64,000 bases of DNA from Siphonodentalium dalli. Taxonomy: Eukaryota > Mollusca > Scaphopoda > Gadilida > Siphonodentaliidae. The notes under the pieces were generated by a model. It ran no database searches and was not told the origin of the DNA. It saw nothing but the letters and a program-made list of their open reading frames with translations. The translations under genes were made by a program, and so were the position numbers. The stretch's first letter is position 1. Each line of letters begins with the position of its first letter. Location: NCBI GenBank assembly GCA_032622095.1, contig CP136063.1, positions 27,590,987 to 27,654,986 of the forward strand, in the 5' to 3' direction. Shown one piece after another: positions 1-12,299 of the stretch.

Positions 1-756
1 CCCAAATCCACTCATATACCCACATTTTAAATGAAAAGAAATTTCAAAGTCTCCCACCATCGGTAAATTTTCACATCAATCAGTTGAAACATTCATCCCA
101 ATATTAATTAAAGTCAGCCCATTTGGGTTAGTTCTTGTTCTATGAGGTACCAAATTCAGTTTATATAATTGAGGCGTTCTCGTCTTATTCCAGCCCAGTT
201 GGCTATTGACATTCCACGCTAAGAATAGATTGACACGCTCGTGTTAATCGCGTGATAAGCTAGTACGCAGAAATTTATTTTGCCCCGTCATATTACGAAG
301 AAATATGAACACCACAAAATATTGGGAGTTGTTTCATTAAGCACACGACTAAAACATTCGTTTTGGTAACGGAATATGTTGATCAGAGGATATGGAATAA
401 AAATCCATTCAAACACTCGGTGTGTTCTGTCTATTTATAAAATCATTATGGTGGACTTTAAATATACTTTCAAGATTTATTAAGAACAGTATAACAGTCA
501 TCATATACATGCATTTGTTGGACATAATTTGTGTCCAGGTGCCCATAATTGACCAACACTTATAGTGCATGTAATATAAATTGGAGTAAGGTAGTGTGTA
601 TTTCTTTATTTTCCGCGTAATGCTTAAAATTAAACATAATGCATATTGCATAATTATATGTGTATCCATTGTTAAATACTAACCTTTGTGGAGCCCACTC
701 ATGCCTTTGATATGAACCCAAGTATATATGCCATCAACGTCGTTTTTCGTTTGAAC
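1..756. other. AT-rich DNA, no feature seen
   Basis: I see no ORF with recognisable protein character, no RNA gene and no obvious repeat in this stretch. The short ORF near 409-669 (minus) has the composition of random AT-rich sequence. Confidence 0.4.
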
Positions 757-862
757 TATGAGCCTATTGATCGATCAGTAGACGAATAACATACTGTGCA
801 ATTCCGCGAAGCTGATTAAACTAAGTATGTTATTCATCTACTGATCGATATATAGGCTCATA
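757..862. repeat. Imperfect inverted repeat with 38-bp arms
   Basis: The left arm (757-794) and the right arm (825-862) are reverse complements with only a few mismatches. Both contain the core TCGATCAGTAGAYGAATAAC when read on the same strand. The 30-bp loop has no recognisable content. It could be the remnant of a small foldback element or MITE, but no target-site duplication is evident. Confidence 0.7.
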
Positions 863-3800
863 TATTATCAACTGAAAAGCGCGGCGAATAAAGTTACCTG
901 TGATTGACTGAGACACCTTAGTGTCCGACAGTTAGGTCCATATTGGGCGCTAACATAGACAGAGTAGACTCAGTGGACAAGACATTGGGCTAAGTTAAGA
1001 ATATGAAATAGCGAAATGCAGAACAGGAATGCAACTGGGAACGGGAAGTGTATAGAACGGAATAGCGCGGATTGGAATGAAATGAACCAAGTACACGCGA
1101 TGAAATGATTGCAATGCGGCTATAAAATGTATATTAGTGAGTTAGGTTTAATAACTTAGTTAGTATACATGTGTAGCATGTAATAAAGGCATATACTGAT
1201 TTGGTATCTAAAATAGCACGGTCACACTCTCCCCACTGTTGATAAAATGACTCCCTAGTCATTTAAACCAATACTGAAAGGAAATGTCGCTAATAAACAT
1301 GACTTTCAAACTCTGCAACTGATAATGGAAAATTATCATCTATAAGATTCTCATACACAGAGATAACCTTGACACCGACATATCTTCAGAACTGAAAAAA
1401 TATCCGCATTATATAACTGCAACTTATTCAACAGTTGCTGAACTGACTCTTCACTGGAGTAGACAGAAAACAATGTTATACTCAGAATGAAAACATAATT
1501 AAAACAACACAAAAACAACTTTAAAATCAATATTATACGAACATATCATCACATATCACATTACAAACAGGCAGATCAATTTATAAACATTAATATAAAA
1601 TACGACGACATTTCACGTCGGACCATGCGCACGGACCACGGCCGCTAACAATGGCTTATTATAGTAAGGTGTTAACTGGTGAATATCTATTGTATTCAAA
1701 TCTTTTATGAAGTTAAGCCAGGGATACATTTAATGACACACATTGCGTAACCACTGAGTTAAGAACTGCTCTTCTATCACGAACAAAACAGACGGCTTAA
1801 TTAATTACATAACCATTATACAGCTTATACGTTTTGATGATTAGATGGATGATGGAAATTGTGAATGATGGATACTATTCCGATCCGCCTATTTATTGGA
1901 CATTACAAAAACACCTTAAAACAGCAGTGGTATCCCTAGTTAATCACCTATTCATTGTGCTCACCAATGACAACTCTCTTCAAAGCATACATGTTTCGTA
2001 TTGTTTACATAGTCGGTGTCATCGACGGCGTATAAACAAAAAATCACTCTTTAAAACAACAGCGTCACCACTATGTATTCACCTATTAATTGTGCCCACT
2101 GATAACAAGTCTCTTCAAAACATATATATAAACAAAAATACTGATCAGATGTCAATCAGTTGTATAATGTTCCCTTTGTACAGCCGTCACACGGAACGAT
2201 ATTTCATAAGAACGAAAATAACGAAATACCGGTACTTTCGTCACCAAACTTCGTCTTGAATGTCGATCTATTGAGCGCTTTTATTAATTAGCTTTCTGAC
2301 TCCATGATTTCGTCTCCATTTTGGGTCAAAAAAAGTTTAGCCAAAAGTTTTGCCAAATGAAATTTGTATTAGCCAAATTCGAAAAAGATTAGCCATTGGC
2401 TAATTTGGCTACCGACAGCGTGAACACTGCTAGTACGCGTACTTACAAATTATGTAGCGACGGTAGTCTGTCCGATATAATAGTACATATAAATAGATGG
2501 ATTTGTTGCGATATAACCTGTATTGTATTGATATGGTTAATTATGTAATGGCGAAGCATTCTGTAGACAGAGGCATGCATACGAAATAATACATACAATA
2601 ATACACATCTAAGCAACATAGCATACCTATATCTGTCGACACTGATCGACTGGTTACAATCATGGTACAACATAAGTATGCAAGTAGATAATGGACTGGT
2701 CCAGCATATAATGGACTGTTCCAGTATCAACCGTGTGATATACTATATAGTGAAGTATATATAGCTTGGATATCATACTACCTCGAGCCATCTATGGAGA
2801 CATGATACCAGCTACGAAGAATAAGTATTACTGTCTTGAGAGCTAAGAATCACTTCTCCTCTGACTCCGATACATAACACATCTCTAGCTAACCTGTCAA
2901 CACTTTGTTTCGCCAAGAGCCATATTACTGATACATAAAATTATCTACACCAACGAATCTTGATGTCTTCTTGAGTTGTTCCCGATATCACGGCCAACCC
3001 TTATATCCACCAGACGCTTCGAGACAAGTGGGGTGAAGTTACGTCCCGGATGGGTGCAAGGGTACCCCTATTGGCTCTCGGACTATAAGATAATTCTTAC
3101 GAGAATCATCGATAAATATACAAATCAGCAATGTCTTACCGTACTTGATTAATATGATGTTAATATTTCAGAATTATTACTGTGATGATAGGGTCATGAC
3201 ACAGCATGGCTTTGAACGTTCCGCGAGGAGTATATAATAAGTATATAAGTTTGAGTAAATTCAAGGCCAGTTACGTGATATCATATGACGTTGTACGATG
3301 CGCCGTTTCAACAACCCTCCAGCGAAGAAAACACGAAGATTTTAAAAGCCTTTTATTCAACCATATGTTCAACCAATCGGACGTCAGGCAGTTTATTCGT
3401 GTTCAGCACCTTCGAATTATTGTAAAAATATTGGTTTGACACTTTTCCGCCGAATGCTTCTGGAAATGTCTTTTCTGAGAATTACGACTAGATTATTGCT
3501 AACTTGAACATATGTTTTGAAAATATGATAGATAAGTGAAATAGTCAATGACTAATCGATGGTTGATTAGCATCTTGCTGATGTGACGTCTGTAAATATT
3601 ACATATGTAAAAGTGCATGTTGTGTGTTATACTAGCGCTAATATCTGCGGACCCACTGGTAAATCACAACCAGTGTATCTCGACTTTGAAATTGTGAACG
3701 ATGCACCAGGATTGTGCATGATACTATACTTGAAATGGTTTTAGTTTTACCGTTTCCACTGCAATAATAATAATTTTGCTTCATCAATCTTATTTCCAAA

Positions 3801-5090
3801 TATAGTATCTGATAGTACATAAGATAGTACACATTGTTATATGTGTTCCCGGATCTATGATACACTTCCCTTCCCTGGTGATTGTAATCACATGCTTAAT
3901 TGTAAAGATAAGCACAGTAGGTGGTACATGTAAATTATATAGTATAAGAACACACAAGCATAATTAACAAGAGCATAGTCTTAATTGGTAATGACTGGTT
4001 GCCACCATTGTATAAGTGAGGGAGGGTCAAACAAGTATCATTCTCTAGTAAACAATGGTATCACACATGTCATACACAATGGTACCATGGTACATCAGAG
4101 CTTATTTGAGGCATAATACACCATACGTTGGAATAACGAATCATGTCGAGAAATACAGATACTCCCGCTTAGACCGCCGATCCACCAACTCCTTTGTGTA
4201 TCTACCTATGTTGTGTTTTTCGACAGAGACTTACTTGAGAATATAAAAGATATCGAATCTTTTGGACTGTTTATTGTTCTCGTACGCTGCCAACTGTACA
4301 TTCACCACTAGACATCATGGGCCAAATGGTGCCGTGAGCTCAAAAACAGAACATATGTTTCTTTCATAACGTGAGTACTTATGCTATAAACATGTACATT
4401 TCTTTTGATCTGATAACGTAAATTAAATAAACACCATACCCGCATTATGTCATAGAGAAATTATATAATGCCACCATTAGAATGTGCATGTGCCAACCCA
4501 ACTCAAATTATTAATTTCTCATATACCTGCAATGTTGCCTTCCTTATACCCAATCACTTCGGAAATTAAGCTAAATATGAATATAGCACAAAGTCACCAT
4601 GCCTATCCTTTCCTGTTGGTTGACGCTAATTACAATTCGATTATTTTAGGCGTTAGGCCGGAACTGATGAAGAGATAGTGAATGCAATCTAGTATACATG
4701 ACTCCCTTCCTATCAAAATGTACGAAATGCTGATCAAAGCGTCATACTGGATCGCATTTCCATACAATTGGGTCGTTTCAATATTTCAATAGACTAACAA
4801 CTGGCCACCATACACATTTCCTCAGCAATTCAAATGGCAACTCGAGTGACAAATGTCATCACCCCTTTTTGGGAGACACTTAATCGTTTCTTGAATGGAC
4901 CCAAGAAATACATCGATATGGACAAGCAACTGCTGCGCCTGAATAAACATTAATTAAATTTGCTCTACAGACAAGCAGGGGGTCAGTATTCCAATGTTCA
5001 ACTCAATGCACACAAGAACGCATAAATGCCGATGGTGTGATACATGGAAGTACGTGGCTGAAATAAAGCAGGAAATAAAACCTAGATATG
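863..5090. other. AT-rich intergenic DNA, no supported gene
   Basis: Several short ORFs (for example 1834-2259 plus and 2443-2730 minus) have no motif or domain character and are probably chance. No splice-framed exon, tRNA or clear repeat was recognised by eye. Confidence 0.4.
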
Positions 5091-5094
5091 GCAA

Positions 5095-5700
5095 TGCAAA
5101 AGGTTAAAGCATCAAAGCAAAAACCTAAGGAATCGGTGCAATCATATTCATATAGATTACGAACTTAGATTACAATTGAAATTTCTGGGCAAAATAATAT
5201 TCGTGATGAACCCTCAGAATTCTATATGAGTGAACTATTCATCACGAGCTTAACCAAACCTTAAATCAAGCAACTTATCTCGCTTTAAGGGACCATACTA
5301 TTCAACAACTATTACAGTCTCATAATAGCCATGGAAACATGAATAATAATCGCAATTATCTATCATCTCATAATGATACTTATTCTAGTATGGAAGTCAA
5401 TCATTTTCGAGGGCGGAAAAAAGCTGATATATTTAATGCACCACCACAACAGAACGATGCTAGTCAGGGTCTTCACAGGGTAGATATTATTTTAGCTCAA
5501 TTTATACGAATAGTAATCAGTGCCCACGAAATGGATTTTATTCTAATACAAATAGGTATGATAACACGAGAAGTTGGCCTAATGTTCAACATATACAAAA
5601 TTCACAAAATTCTGTGATTAATCCACAGACAAAACCAATTCAATTAATATGCCGATATTGTTTGAATCCTATGGTGTCCAGAACGTTTGGATGAAATTAA
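5095..5700 (+). pseudogene. Gag-like remnant of the Ty3/gypsy element
   Basis: Around 5110-5320 one frame reads fragments such as PKESVQSYSYRLR and SEFYMSELFITSL. These resemble the capsid region of Ty3/gypsy gag proteins, where an ESVxxYxxRL stretch is followed by a short region ending in F-I-x-G/S-L. The open frame 5339-5617 follows. At about 5650-5690 a CRYC pair suggests half of a zinc knuckle, but the His and last Cys are not intact. Several stops interrupt the frame. The assignment rests on order and context more than on strong similarity. Confidence 0.45.
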
Positions 5701-6020
5701 TAAACAATATTTAAGCTGAAACAATCCACTCAGAGAGGAGCATCTCAGTGGAATCGTGTGAAAAGTAATAATAATCATCAAGTTATCTCCATCATGGAAT
5801 AAATATAATGCACAAAGTAAAAATTAGAACGGATTATATTGGAATAAAACAAATAAATACGGTGCAAATAATGTTCAAAGGCCAATTCATCAAAGGTTGC
5901 CATATACAGCTCAAAATAAATTATACGGACTGGTAAAATCAAGAGCTCTATCAGAATAACATAAACCTTACAATTAGACACAAACAGATAATACAACACC
6001 GGAATAAGATTAAAACAAAT

Positions 6021-6548
6021 TTGTCAATTCCTAAATATGACAATTCTACGAAGCTTATGAAAGACATAAATCAACAAGTGTCATCGTCAGTCTTGATTAC
6101 AATAGGCACACAAAAATATCTGGCCATACTCGACAGCCTTGTGGACATTAGTTTGTGTTTGCTGAAATATTATAACAATTTAAAATATAAACCGCTAATG
6201 AAAGAAACCCAGTTCCATGCGATGTCTGCAAGTGGTGATGCCTTGACCATAAATGGTCATACATTGGCTTCTCCACATTAATACATTAAAAGTATCCATA
6301 CATTCTATGTTCGTCCTAATATGCATCGGTCTTTATTAATCGGAAGAGATTTTCTCCGTGCCAATTGCGCCAGATTATATTTTGATCGCCAAATAATGAA
6401 AATTAATAGAAATATCTTATCACTCGTTCCCGATATTCATATCGCTAGCTTGGGTAGAGTACAGAATTGGGGTAATAAAATGTTTGCCGCACCTTTTCTA
6501 CAAGTACAGCCTATAGACAATGGTTCATTGGTAGCCAGCCAGTACTAA
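6021..6548 (+). pseudogene. Retropepsin-like aspartic protease remnant
   Basis: The two abutting frames (6021-6281 and 6321-6548) read as one retropepsin domain. The first holds AILDSLVDISLCLL, where functional proteases have a D-T/S-G-A/S active site. Here the Gly is lost, so it would be inactive. The second holds LLIGRDFLRANCARLYFD, matching the conserved retroelement-protease segment I-L/I-G-x-D-F-L followed by a buried strand. A stop at about 6279-6281 separates the halves. The next open frame (6566-6763) resembles the linker that joins protease to reverse transcriptase. Confidence 0.6.
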
Positions 6549-6849
6549 CTGCTGAATATTCAACAGTGAGTACACAGAGCGATATAATTTCCATGCTTGT
6601 TAGCAATTATACAGATAAGCATTTCAATTTACGACGTTGGTGCATCGTGGCAAAAGTCGACACTGTGAAATGCGTGGATACACCTGATCAGAATAAAAAT
6701 GTATTACCAGAAGAGGTTAATTTAGAAGACTTAAAAGTACTTGATAAATTTAGAAATGATTGAATGCTACGAGATTATAACGATATTTGCTTCAAAATTA
6801 ACCGAACTTGGATGCACTACTGCAGTAAGAAATAATTTCACCAGCCCCA

Positions 6850-7450
6850 GCAAATGAATGGTCATTTCCTTGCATGATTCTGAAGAAATAAAATCCGATA
6901 ATTCCTATCGATTTATAGCCGACTTGCGCAGACTAATTGCTATAACAAAACCCGCATTTTTCCCAATTGATCAAATAGAAGATATTTTGGCAGAAATGAA
7001 AGGTGTTTAATATATAACAGTTCTCGATTATTTTTCAGTATTCCAATACATCACGCAGATCGAACTAAAGCTATTATTACTTGTTTCCGGGGAATTTTTT
7101 TTGTTTAATAGGCATGTTTTGAAGCTATAGGGAGATCCAGCAAATTTCTGCAAATCATGAATCGCGTGTTAGATGGAGTTAAAGTAGGTATTTGATAGAC
7201 TTAGGAAGTTTAATATAAAATTAAAGTTAAACAAATGTAATTTTTTAAGACTGAATGGACATCGTTGATCAACATGGGGTTAGATCAGATGCAAAGAATG
7301 TAAAAGCAATTCAAACCTTAATACCGCTGACAAATCTGAAACAAGTGAGAAGTGTCATAGGCTCATTCTCATGGCTCTGGAAATATATTCCCAAATTTAG
7401 TGAAATGTGTGGACCCTTGGTATAATTGACAAACCTAAATTTGAATCACG
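6850..7450 (+). pseudogene. Reverse transcriptase remnant (Ty3/gypsy type)
   Basis: From about 6892 one frame reads YRFIADLRRL, then PAFFPIDQIEDIL, then an in-frame stop, then ITVLDYFSVF. These correspond to the Ty3/gypsy RT blocks 'RxxxDYRxLN', 'PxPxxDxLL' and the first catalytic Asp block. Further downstream an F-F-x-F-N-R segment and a GDPANFC segment match the 'FxRMPFGLxNAPATFQ' region in damaged form. The catalytic YxDD block is not recognisable. Frameshifts and stops make this a pseudogene. Confidence 0.6.
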
Positions 7451-7489
7451 GATCAATGTGCTGAGGCATATCTCGCATATCCCGATAAA

Positions 7490-7935
7490 AACAAACCATT
7501 CATAATGATTACTGACGCCAGCGCTGGAGCTATCGCGGCATTAATTACACAGTCACGTGATCCAGGTGATCCGTGAATATCCAGATCTAATATGGAAAAT
7601 CCTTTACATTTTTTCGGTGATAAAGAAACTACAACTTCACATAAGTTGATCCCTATTATTTATAAAGACTGATCACACAGTTTTAATAAATATGATATCT
7701 GCTCCTACAGATAACAAAAACGTCGAAGATGGCTGTATGCATATCTGCATATAAGCCACAAATAATTATCATACACGGCAAAGAGAGTATATTTGCAGAT
7801 TATTTATCAAGACCTGCATATGATGAACATAATGGTATGTCGGAAGAGCAATCAGATGTGACAGGACCTGACCTTGACGTACCAATTGATGTTGACATAA
7901 TTGATACATGTACATCAAAATTAAACAGAAACTAA
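7490..7935 (+). pseudogene. RNase H domain and tether remnant
   Basis: MITDASAGAIAALITQ at about 7505-7552 matches the first RNase H block of Ty3/gypsy elements (TDAS..G.GAVL.Q), including its catalytic Asp. The separate open frame 7729-7935 contains IIIHGKESIFADYLSRP, the standard end of RNase H ('G..N..AD.LSR'), followed by an acidic tether. The sequence between them is frameshifted. No integrase zinc finger (HHCC) follows within the next kilobase. Confidence 0.65.
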
Positions 7936-8119
7936 ATTGCAAATCGTTGTATAAATAAAATTCTACCTGGACAGCAGGAACCCAATCATTTTGACAGGAA
8001 CGCGGATAGAGGGTCTCCGTTCGGAGGTATCCACCTTGATAATTTCAAATGCAACCCCACCCTTGAATCAAACCAAAGACAAGATTTTGCATAATTCCCA
8101 GAGAAGGATCTATGTTTTT
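7936..8119. other. Spacer after the Ty3/gypsy remnant
   Basis: No integrase motif, LTR end or other signal could be recognised here. Confidence 0.4.
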
Positions 8120-8760
8120 TTGGGGGGACACCTGTTTTTGGGCAATGATATGCCGAAGGCATAACTGGAAGGCATGAGCGGAGGAAGGCTAAGGAGGGGT
8201 GACCTGCTTATGGTGGGGGTTCTCCCCCTGCCAAAGTTTTAAAAGTCCATTGCATTTAGAGCTAATCTTGGGCACTTTGGGTCAGTATTAAGTATTTTAC
8301 TGAGAGATCATTTTGATCAAGATTCTCAAGCATAACTTTGGAAATGTTTATATATGTATGGATTGGAAATGCTTATAAGTTATTGTCAGATATCTTTTGG
8401 TTCAATGGATTATGCGTATCTGCTTGAAATGAGACATTACCACTGTCACTCTAATTCATATAATATGCTATTTTATAAAATGCAAGTGAGACACATACAT
8501 AATATACTAAATGTAATACGGAAACAATGTCTATTAAGTTAGTAATTACTATTTATAGTACTAATCTCTATGTTGATTTTTCATTTGGTATTATGAGATC
8601 CCACCTGATAACCAGGTTGATTTGATCAAATTGTTAATGTTCCTGTACTGTATTTGATTGAAATACTGAAGTCTGAAGGCTGAATGATAACAAACCTGAA
8701 GTTTTCACAGATGAAAACTAGATAAAGTCAAACATACTTTAATTTTTTAGGTCAATATAT
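8120..8760. repeat. Dispersed repeat, copy 1 (copy 2 near 49.2-50.1 kb)
   Basis: The segment aligns in the same orientation with about 49215-49975. Shared blocks include ACACCTGTTTTTGGGCAATG, CATAACTTTGGAAATGTTTA and GGTTATTATGAGATC-like stretches in the same order. Differences are small indels and substitutions. No coding capacity or terminal repeat was seen, so the family is unclassified. Confidence 0.8.
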
Positions 8761-8960
8761 ATAAATATATAAATGTTTTGCATCTTGTTATGATATGAAT
8801 TGGGACCCAAATTGAAAAAAAATTAAAACAAAAAATTAAATGACATTTCTATATTTTGGTGCAATTTTTTGTTACAATGGCAATAAAAAAGTTTAGGGTC
8901 GGGGTGTTAACATAGGGTCGGTCGGGTTAGTGGAAACAAGCGTCGTTTTTAGGCCTTAGG

Positions 8961-9010
8961 TATCCATTATTTCCCAAAGAGCTTGTATCCATTATTTCCC
9001 AAAGAGCTTG
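8961..9010. repeat. 25-bp tandem duplication
   Basis: The unit beginning TATCCATTATTTCCCAAAGA occurs twice back to back without change. This suggests a recent slippage or unequal-exchange event. Confidence 0.9.
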
Positions 9011-9321
9011 AAAACGTCATTCTTGAGTGGGGCAGTCAGAGAAAATTGTAGCATACGTCCCCAAAACCAAAGGAGAAGGAATGCCCCACATGAATGGACT
9101 GCGAGATGATGTGTAAATTTGAGGTGGATATGTTATGCCATCAGCTGGTGCATAACACCACTCTGAACGAGAATCATCAAGATCAGGGTCTGCAAATTCC
9201 AAATTCCAAATTCTCATCAGGGTCTGCACCCGAAGTTGGAGGCACTGGTTCGAGGGGAGGCATATCAGCGAATTGATCATCGGTATCAGAATTTGGATCA
9301 ACACCACAATGCCGCACAGTT

Positions 9322-9750
9322 GATCACCCACATATATCCTGGGGTGGCAAATAAGAAATCGACCAATTTTGAAGGAAATTTCACACAGCTTGAGTATTTA
9401 GGCCACATAATCACGATTCCTACCAGCCTTACCGAAAACTGGGTTCAGTTGACCCTCGGTTGACCACCTATAGATATCCTGGGGGATGGCAAATAAGAAA
9501 TCGACCAATTTGAAGGAAATGTTGTATAGTTTGATTATTTGGTGGCACAAACTGTCGCTATATGGCCACATAATCACGATTCCTACCAGCCTTACCGAAA
9601 ACTGGGCTCAGTTGTCCCTCGGTTGACCACCTACAGACATCTTGGGGGATGGCACATTAGAAATCAAGCAATTTTGAAGAAAATTTCGTATAGTATTAGT
9701 ATTTAGTTGCACAAACTGTCGCTACATGGCCACATAGTCACGATTACAAA
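9322..9750. repeat. Three-copy tandem repeat, about 163 bp
   Basis: Units start at about 9322, 9462 and 9625, each with GAYCACCYAYAKAYATCYTG, followed by an AAATMGACCAATTT-like stretch and CACGATTCCTACCAGCCTTA. The first unit lacks about 22 bp containing GGCACAAACTGTCGCTA. Short ORFs overlapping the array (9017-9331 minus, 9236-9463 plus) are incidental. Confidence 0.85.
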
Positions 9751-10024
9751 GAGTTAATCCACCTTTAAGCGACTAGACACAGGACACTTAGTTAATGCCA
9801 AAAGGCATGCCACGTATCTTCCGTTTTCAAATCAAGTAAGAAACTGTTGTGAATGAAGACATAAATATGATCGGATTGTTTTATTTTCCATCCATCATTT
9901 ACTGTGAACTTTCTGACTTCGTAATTTATTTTACTGATATTGTCATCAATTGTATTACAATACATATAGCTGCAAAAAAATATATGCAAGGAAATAATTA
10001 TGAGTTACTGTCATACCCTGTTAT

Positions 10025-11433
10025 TTTCTTGCTGCAAAGTTGCCACCCATGGAAACAGCCATAGTTCACCCTCTTCTCGAGAAATCCGGTGCTGACCTTG
10101 TTTTAAAGAACTTCCGACCCGTCAGCAACCTATCCTTCATTTCTAAATTGTGTGAAAAGGCAGTGATAGACCAACTCATTCGGCGGCACAGCGAACAACA
10201 TGCATCTCTTCCAATAAACACTTCTGCTTTTCACCAACACCATTCAACTGAAACCGCGCTGCTTAGAGTCCAAAATGATATTCTCTGCAGCATGGAAACA
10301 AGAAAGGTCACTCTGCTTGTGCTACTAGATTTTAGCGCTGCTTTCGACACCGGCCGCCATGATATTCTTCTAGATACTCTACAATCTGACTTTGGTGTTC
10401 GCGGCACTGCAGCTATATGGTTGAAATCTTACCTCGCGAACCGATCACAGCAAATATCCATTAATGGCTCAACGTCTACAAATTTCACCATCGAGTGCGG
10501 AGTTCCACAAGGAAGTTGTCTTGGACCCGTGCTGTTCTTATTCTACATTTCGAAATTATTCTCAGTTGTTGAAAGTCACCTCCCCGATGTTCACGGCTAT
10601 GCAGATGATACCCAAATCTACTTTTCATTTCGACCGACAGAGAGAGGCGAAACTAAAGCACATCAAATAGTGGAGAACTGTATTGTGGACATTATATCGT
10701 GGATGATTACCAATCGACGCATGATAAATGACGATAAGACTGAATTCATAATCATTGGTTCTCGACAACAACTTCAGAAAGTGAATATCAGGTCAATTCA
10801 TGTGGGAGACGCCGACATACCAACAAAGGACACTGTTCGCAACATGGGATCGTATTTTGACACAAACATGACAATGGACAACCATATCTCTAATATGTGT
10901 AAAAAGGCGTTCAGAGGTTTATACAAAATCCGACAAATTAGACAATACCTCGATGTAGACTCAACTAAGACATTGGTCCATGCTTTTGTCTCGTCACACT
11001 TAGATTACTGTAATTCTGTACTGTATGCACCACCGGATTACCAGTGTGATCGCCTGCAAAAAGTGCTATATACTGTGGCGCGAACTGTGTCACACACTCC
11101 TCGGCATGAACATGTAACTCCAGTTCTCAAGCAATTACACTGGCTGCCAGTGGAGTATCGAATCATGCTCAAAATTATTTTGCTTGTATTCAAATCTCGT
11201 AATAACATGTCACCATTGTATATACAGGATATGATCAAAGACAGAAATGTGTGTACATATGAATTACGATCTGATAGTAGTACATTCCTTTCAACAAACA
11301 GAAAACGTTTGGCGATAGGGCATTTTCATTTGCAGGTCCACATCTATGGAATAGCATTCCACCTCACTTGAAAATATTCACTGATTTAAATAAGTTTAAG
11401 ACCGGCCTCAAAACATATCTCTTTGATGTAGCA
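10025..11433 (+). pseudogene. CR1/L2/Jockey-type LINE reverse transcriptase, 5'-truncated
   Basis: The frame opens near 10025 (a TTG at 10040 is the first start-like codon) and encodes about 440 residues of a non-LTR reverse transcriptase. Visible blocks in order are FRPVSNLSFISKLCEK, LLDFSAAFDT (first catalytic Asp), CGVPQGSCLGPVLF, then HGYADDTQIYF with the catalytic ADD. The C-terminal region follows, with LDYCNSVLY and LHWLPV. At about 11295-11310 the frame shifts by one. The other frame continues as FGDRAFSFAGPHLWNS and ends at a TAG near 11431, which is the usual C-terminus of this group. No endonuclease domain lies upstream, as expected for a 5'-truncated insertion. The VDH usually following the catalytic Asp region is GRH here. 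Confidence 0.9.
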
Positions 11434-11574
11434 TTTAATTCCTAGATATATGTGCATGTACATGTATTATGCTGATTAGGCAATGAGCTCGATGTAACGT
11501 AAAGCGCCGTTGAATATGTACTCATAATATTGAGCGATATACAAATTAAGTATTGTATTGTATTGTATTGAGAC
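11434..11574 (+). mobile_element. 3' tail of the CR1/L2-type LINE with (TATTG)n end
   Basis: After the stop codon, about 110 bp lead to AGCGATATACAAATTAAG and then TATTGTATTGTATTGTATTG. Short tandem 3' repeats instead of poly(A), after a GCGMTATAYAAAT-like stretch, are characteristic of the CR1/L2 group. This supports 11574 as the 3' end of the insertion. Confidence 0.75.
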
Positions 11575-12299
11575 CCCGTATGAAGTTTTCTTGCGTTGTG
11601 GATTTGGCTCTGTTCGTGGGGCTGTGGTGTATATTGCGTTACCAAATATGCAAAGTGCATGCGGGGACATAGGACTTAGCTGGGTCAATATTTTTGTCCC
11701 GAAGCTATTGTAGATCGGTTGATTGGCCGTGATACGGGAACAATAAACAATAAAGAGTCCTTATAGGTATTGATAACTTTATATTTGTATAGGTCTCTCT
11801 CGATAAGCACAATATATAAGTGAATGGACAGAGGTGTTGGAGGTAGCAAGGTTCCCGGATAACTGAAGTCCCCGCTACAGAGAACGGGTAGTTATTCCAA
11901 TTTATGGTGTACCATGCGTCCAAATAAGGTCTGAGATATCATGATACCCTTGGACATGACGTGTGTTATTATAGTGACTACTATAGAATGACACTGGCTT
12001 TATCCTCCATGTCTATGTCGCCCATGTATTTTGCTTATATATATATATACAATTAATTCTAGCAATTACAATCGCCGGGGAAAGGAAGTTTATACTAGAT
12101 CCTGGAAACATAACAAACTCTATCTATTATTCTATATATTTTGATGTACTATCGGACAAACTCGCCTCACTCAAAATTTTCAAGTATTGTAAATTGAAAT
12201 GTGGTTAAATCCGAGTGTACATAAGATAGATGAATCTAGGACGTATAATTGCGAGTCGCGAACCTGAACAAAAAATCAACATACACAGACAATCAACAT
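11575..12299. other. No supported gene
   Basis: Short ORFs on the minus strand (11442-11923) show no domain character. A short (TA)n run lies near 12039-12049. Nothing else was recognised. Confidence 0.4.

Larger units (their letters stand above)
5095..7935 (+). mobile_element. Decayed Ty3/gypsy-type retroelement (gag-pol remnant)
   Basis: A run of short open frames spells out, in the expected order, pieces of gag, an aspartic protease, a protease-RT linker, reverse transcriptase and RNase H. Stops and frameshifts separate nearly every block, so the element is dead. The order protease-RT-RNase H, with a YLSR tether after RNase H, is typical of Ty3/gypsy rather than Copia elements. I see no integrase downstream of 7935 and could not identify flanking LTRs. 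It is therefore either 3'-truncated or too decayed to follow. Confidence 0.7.
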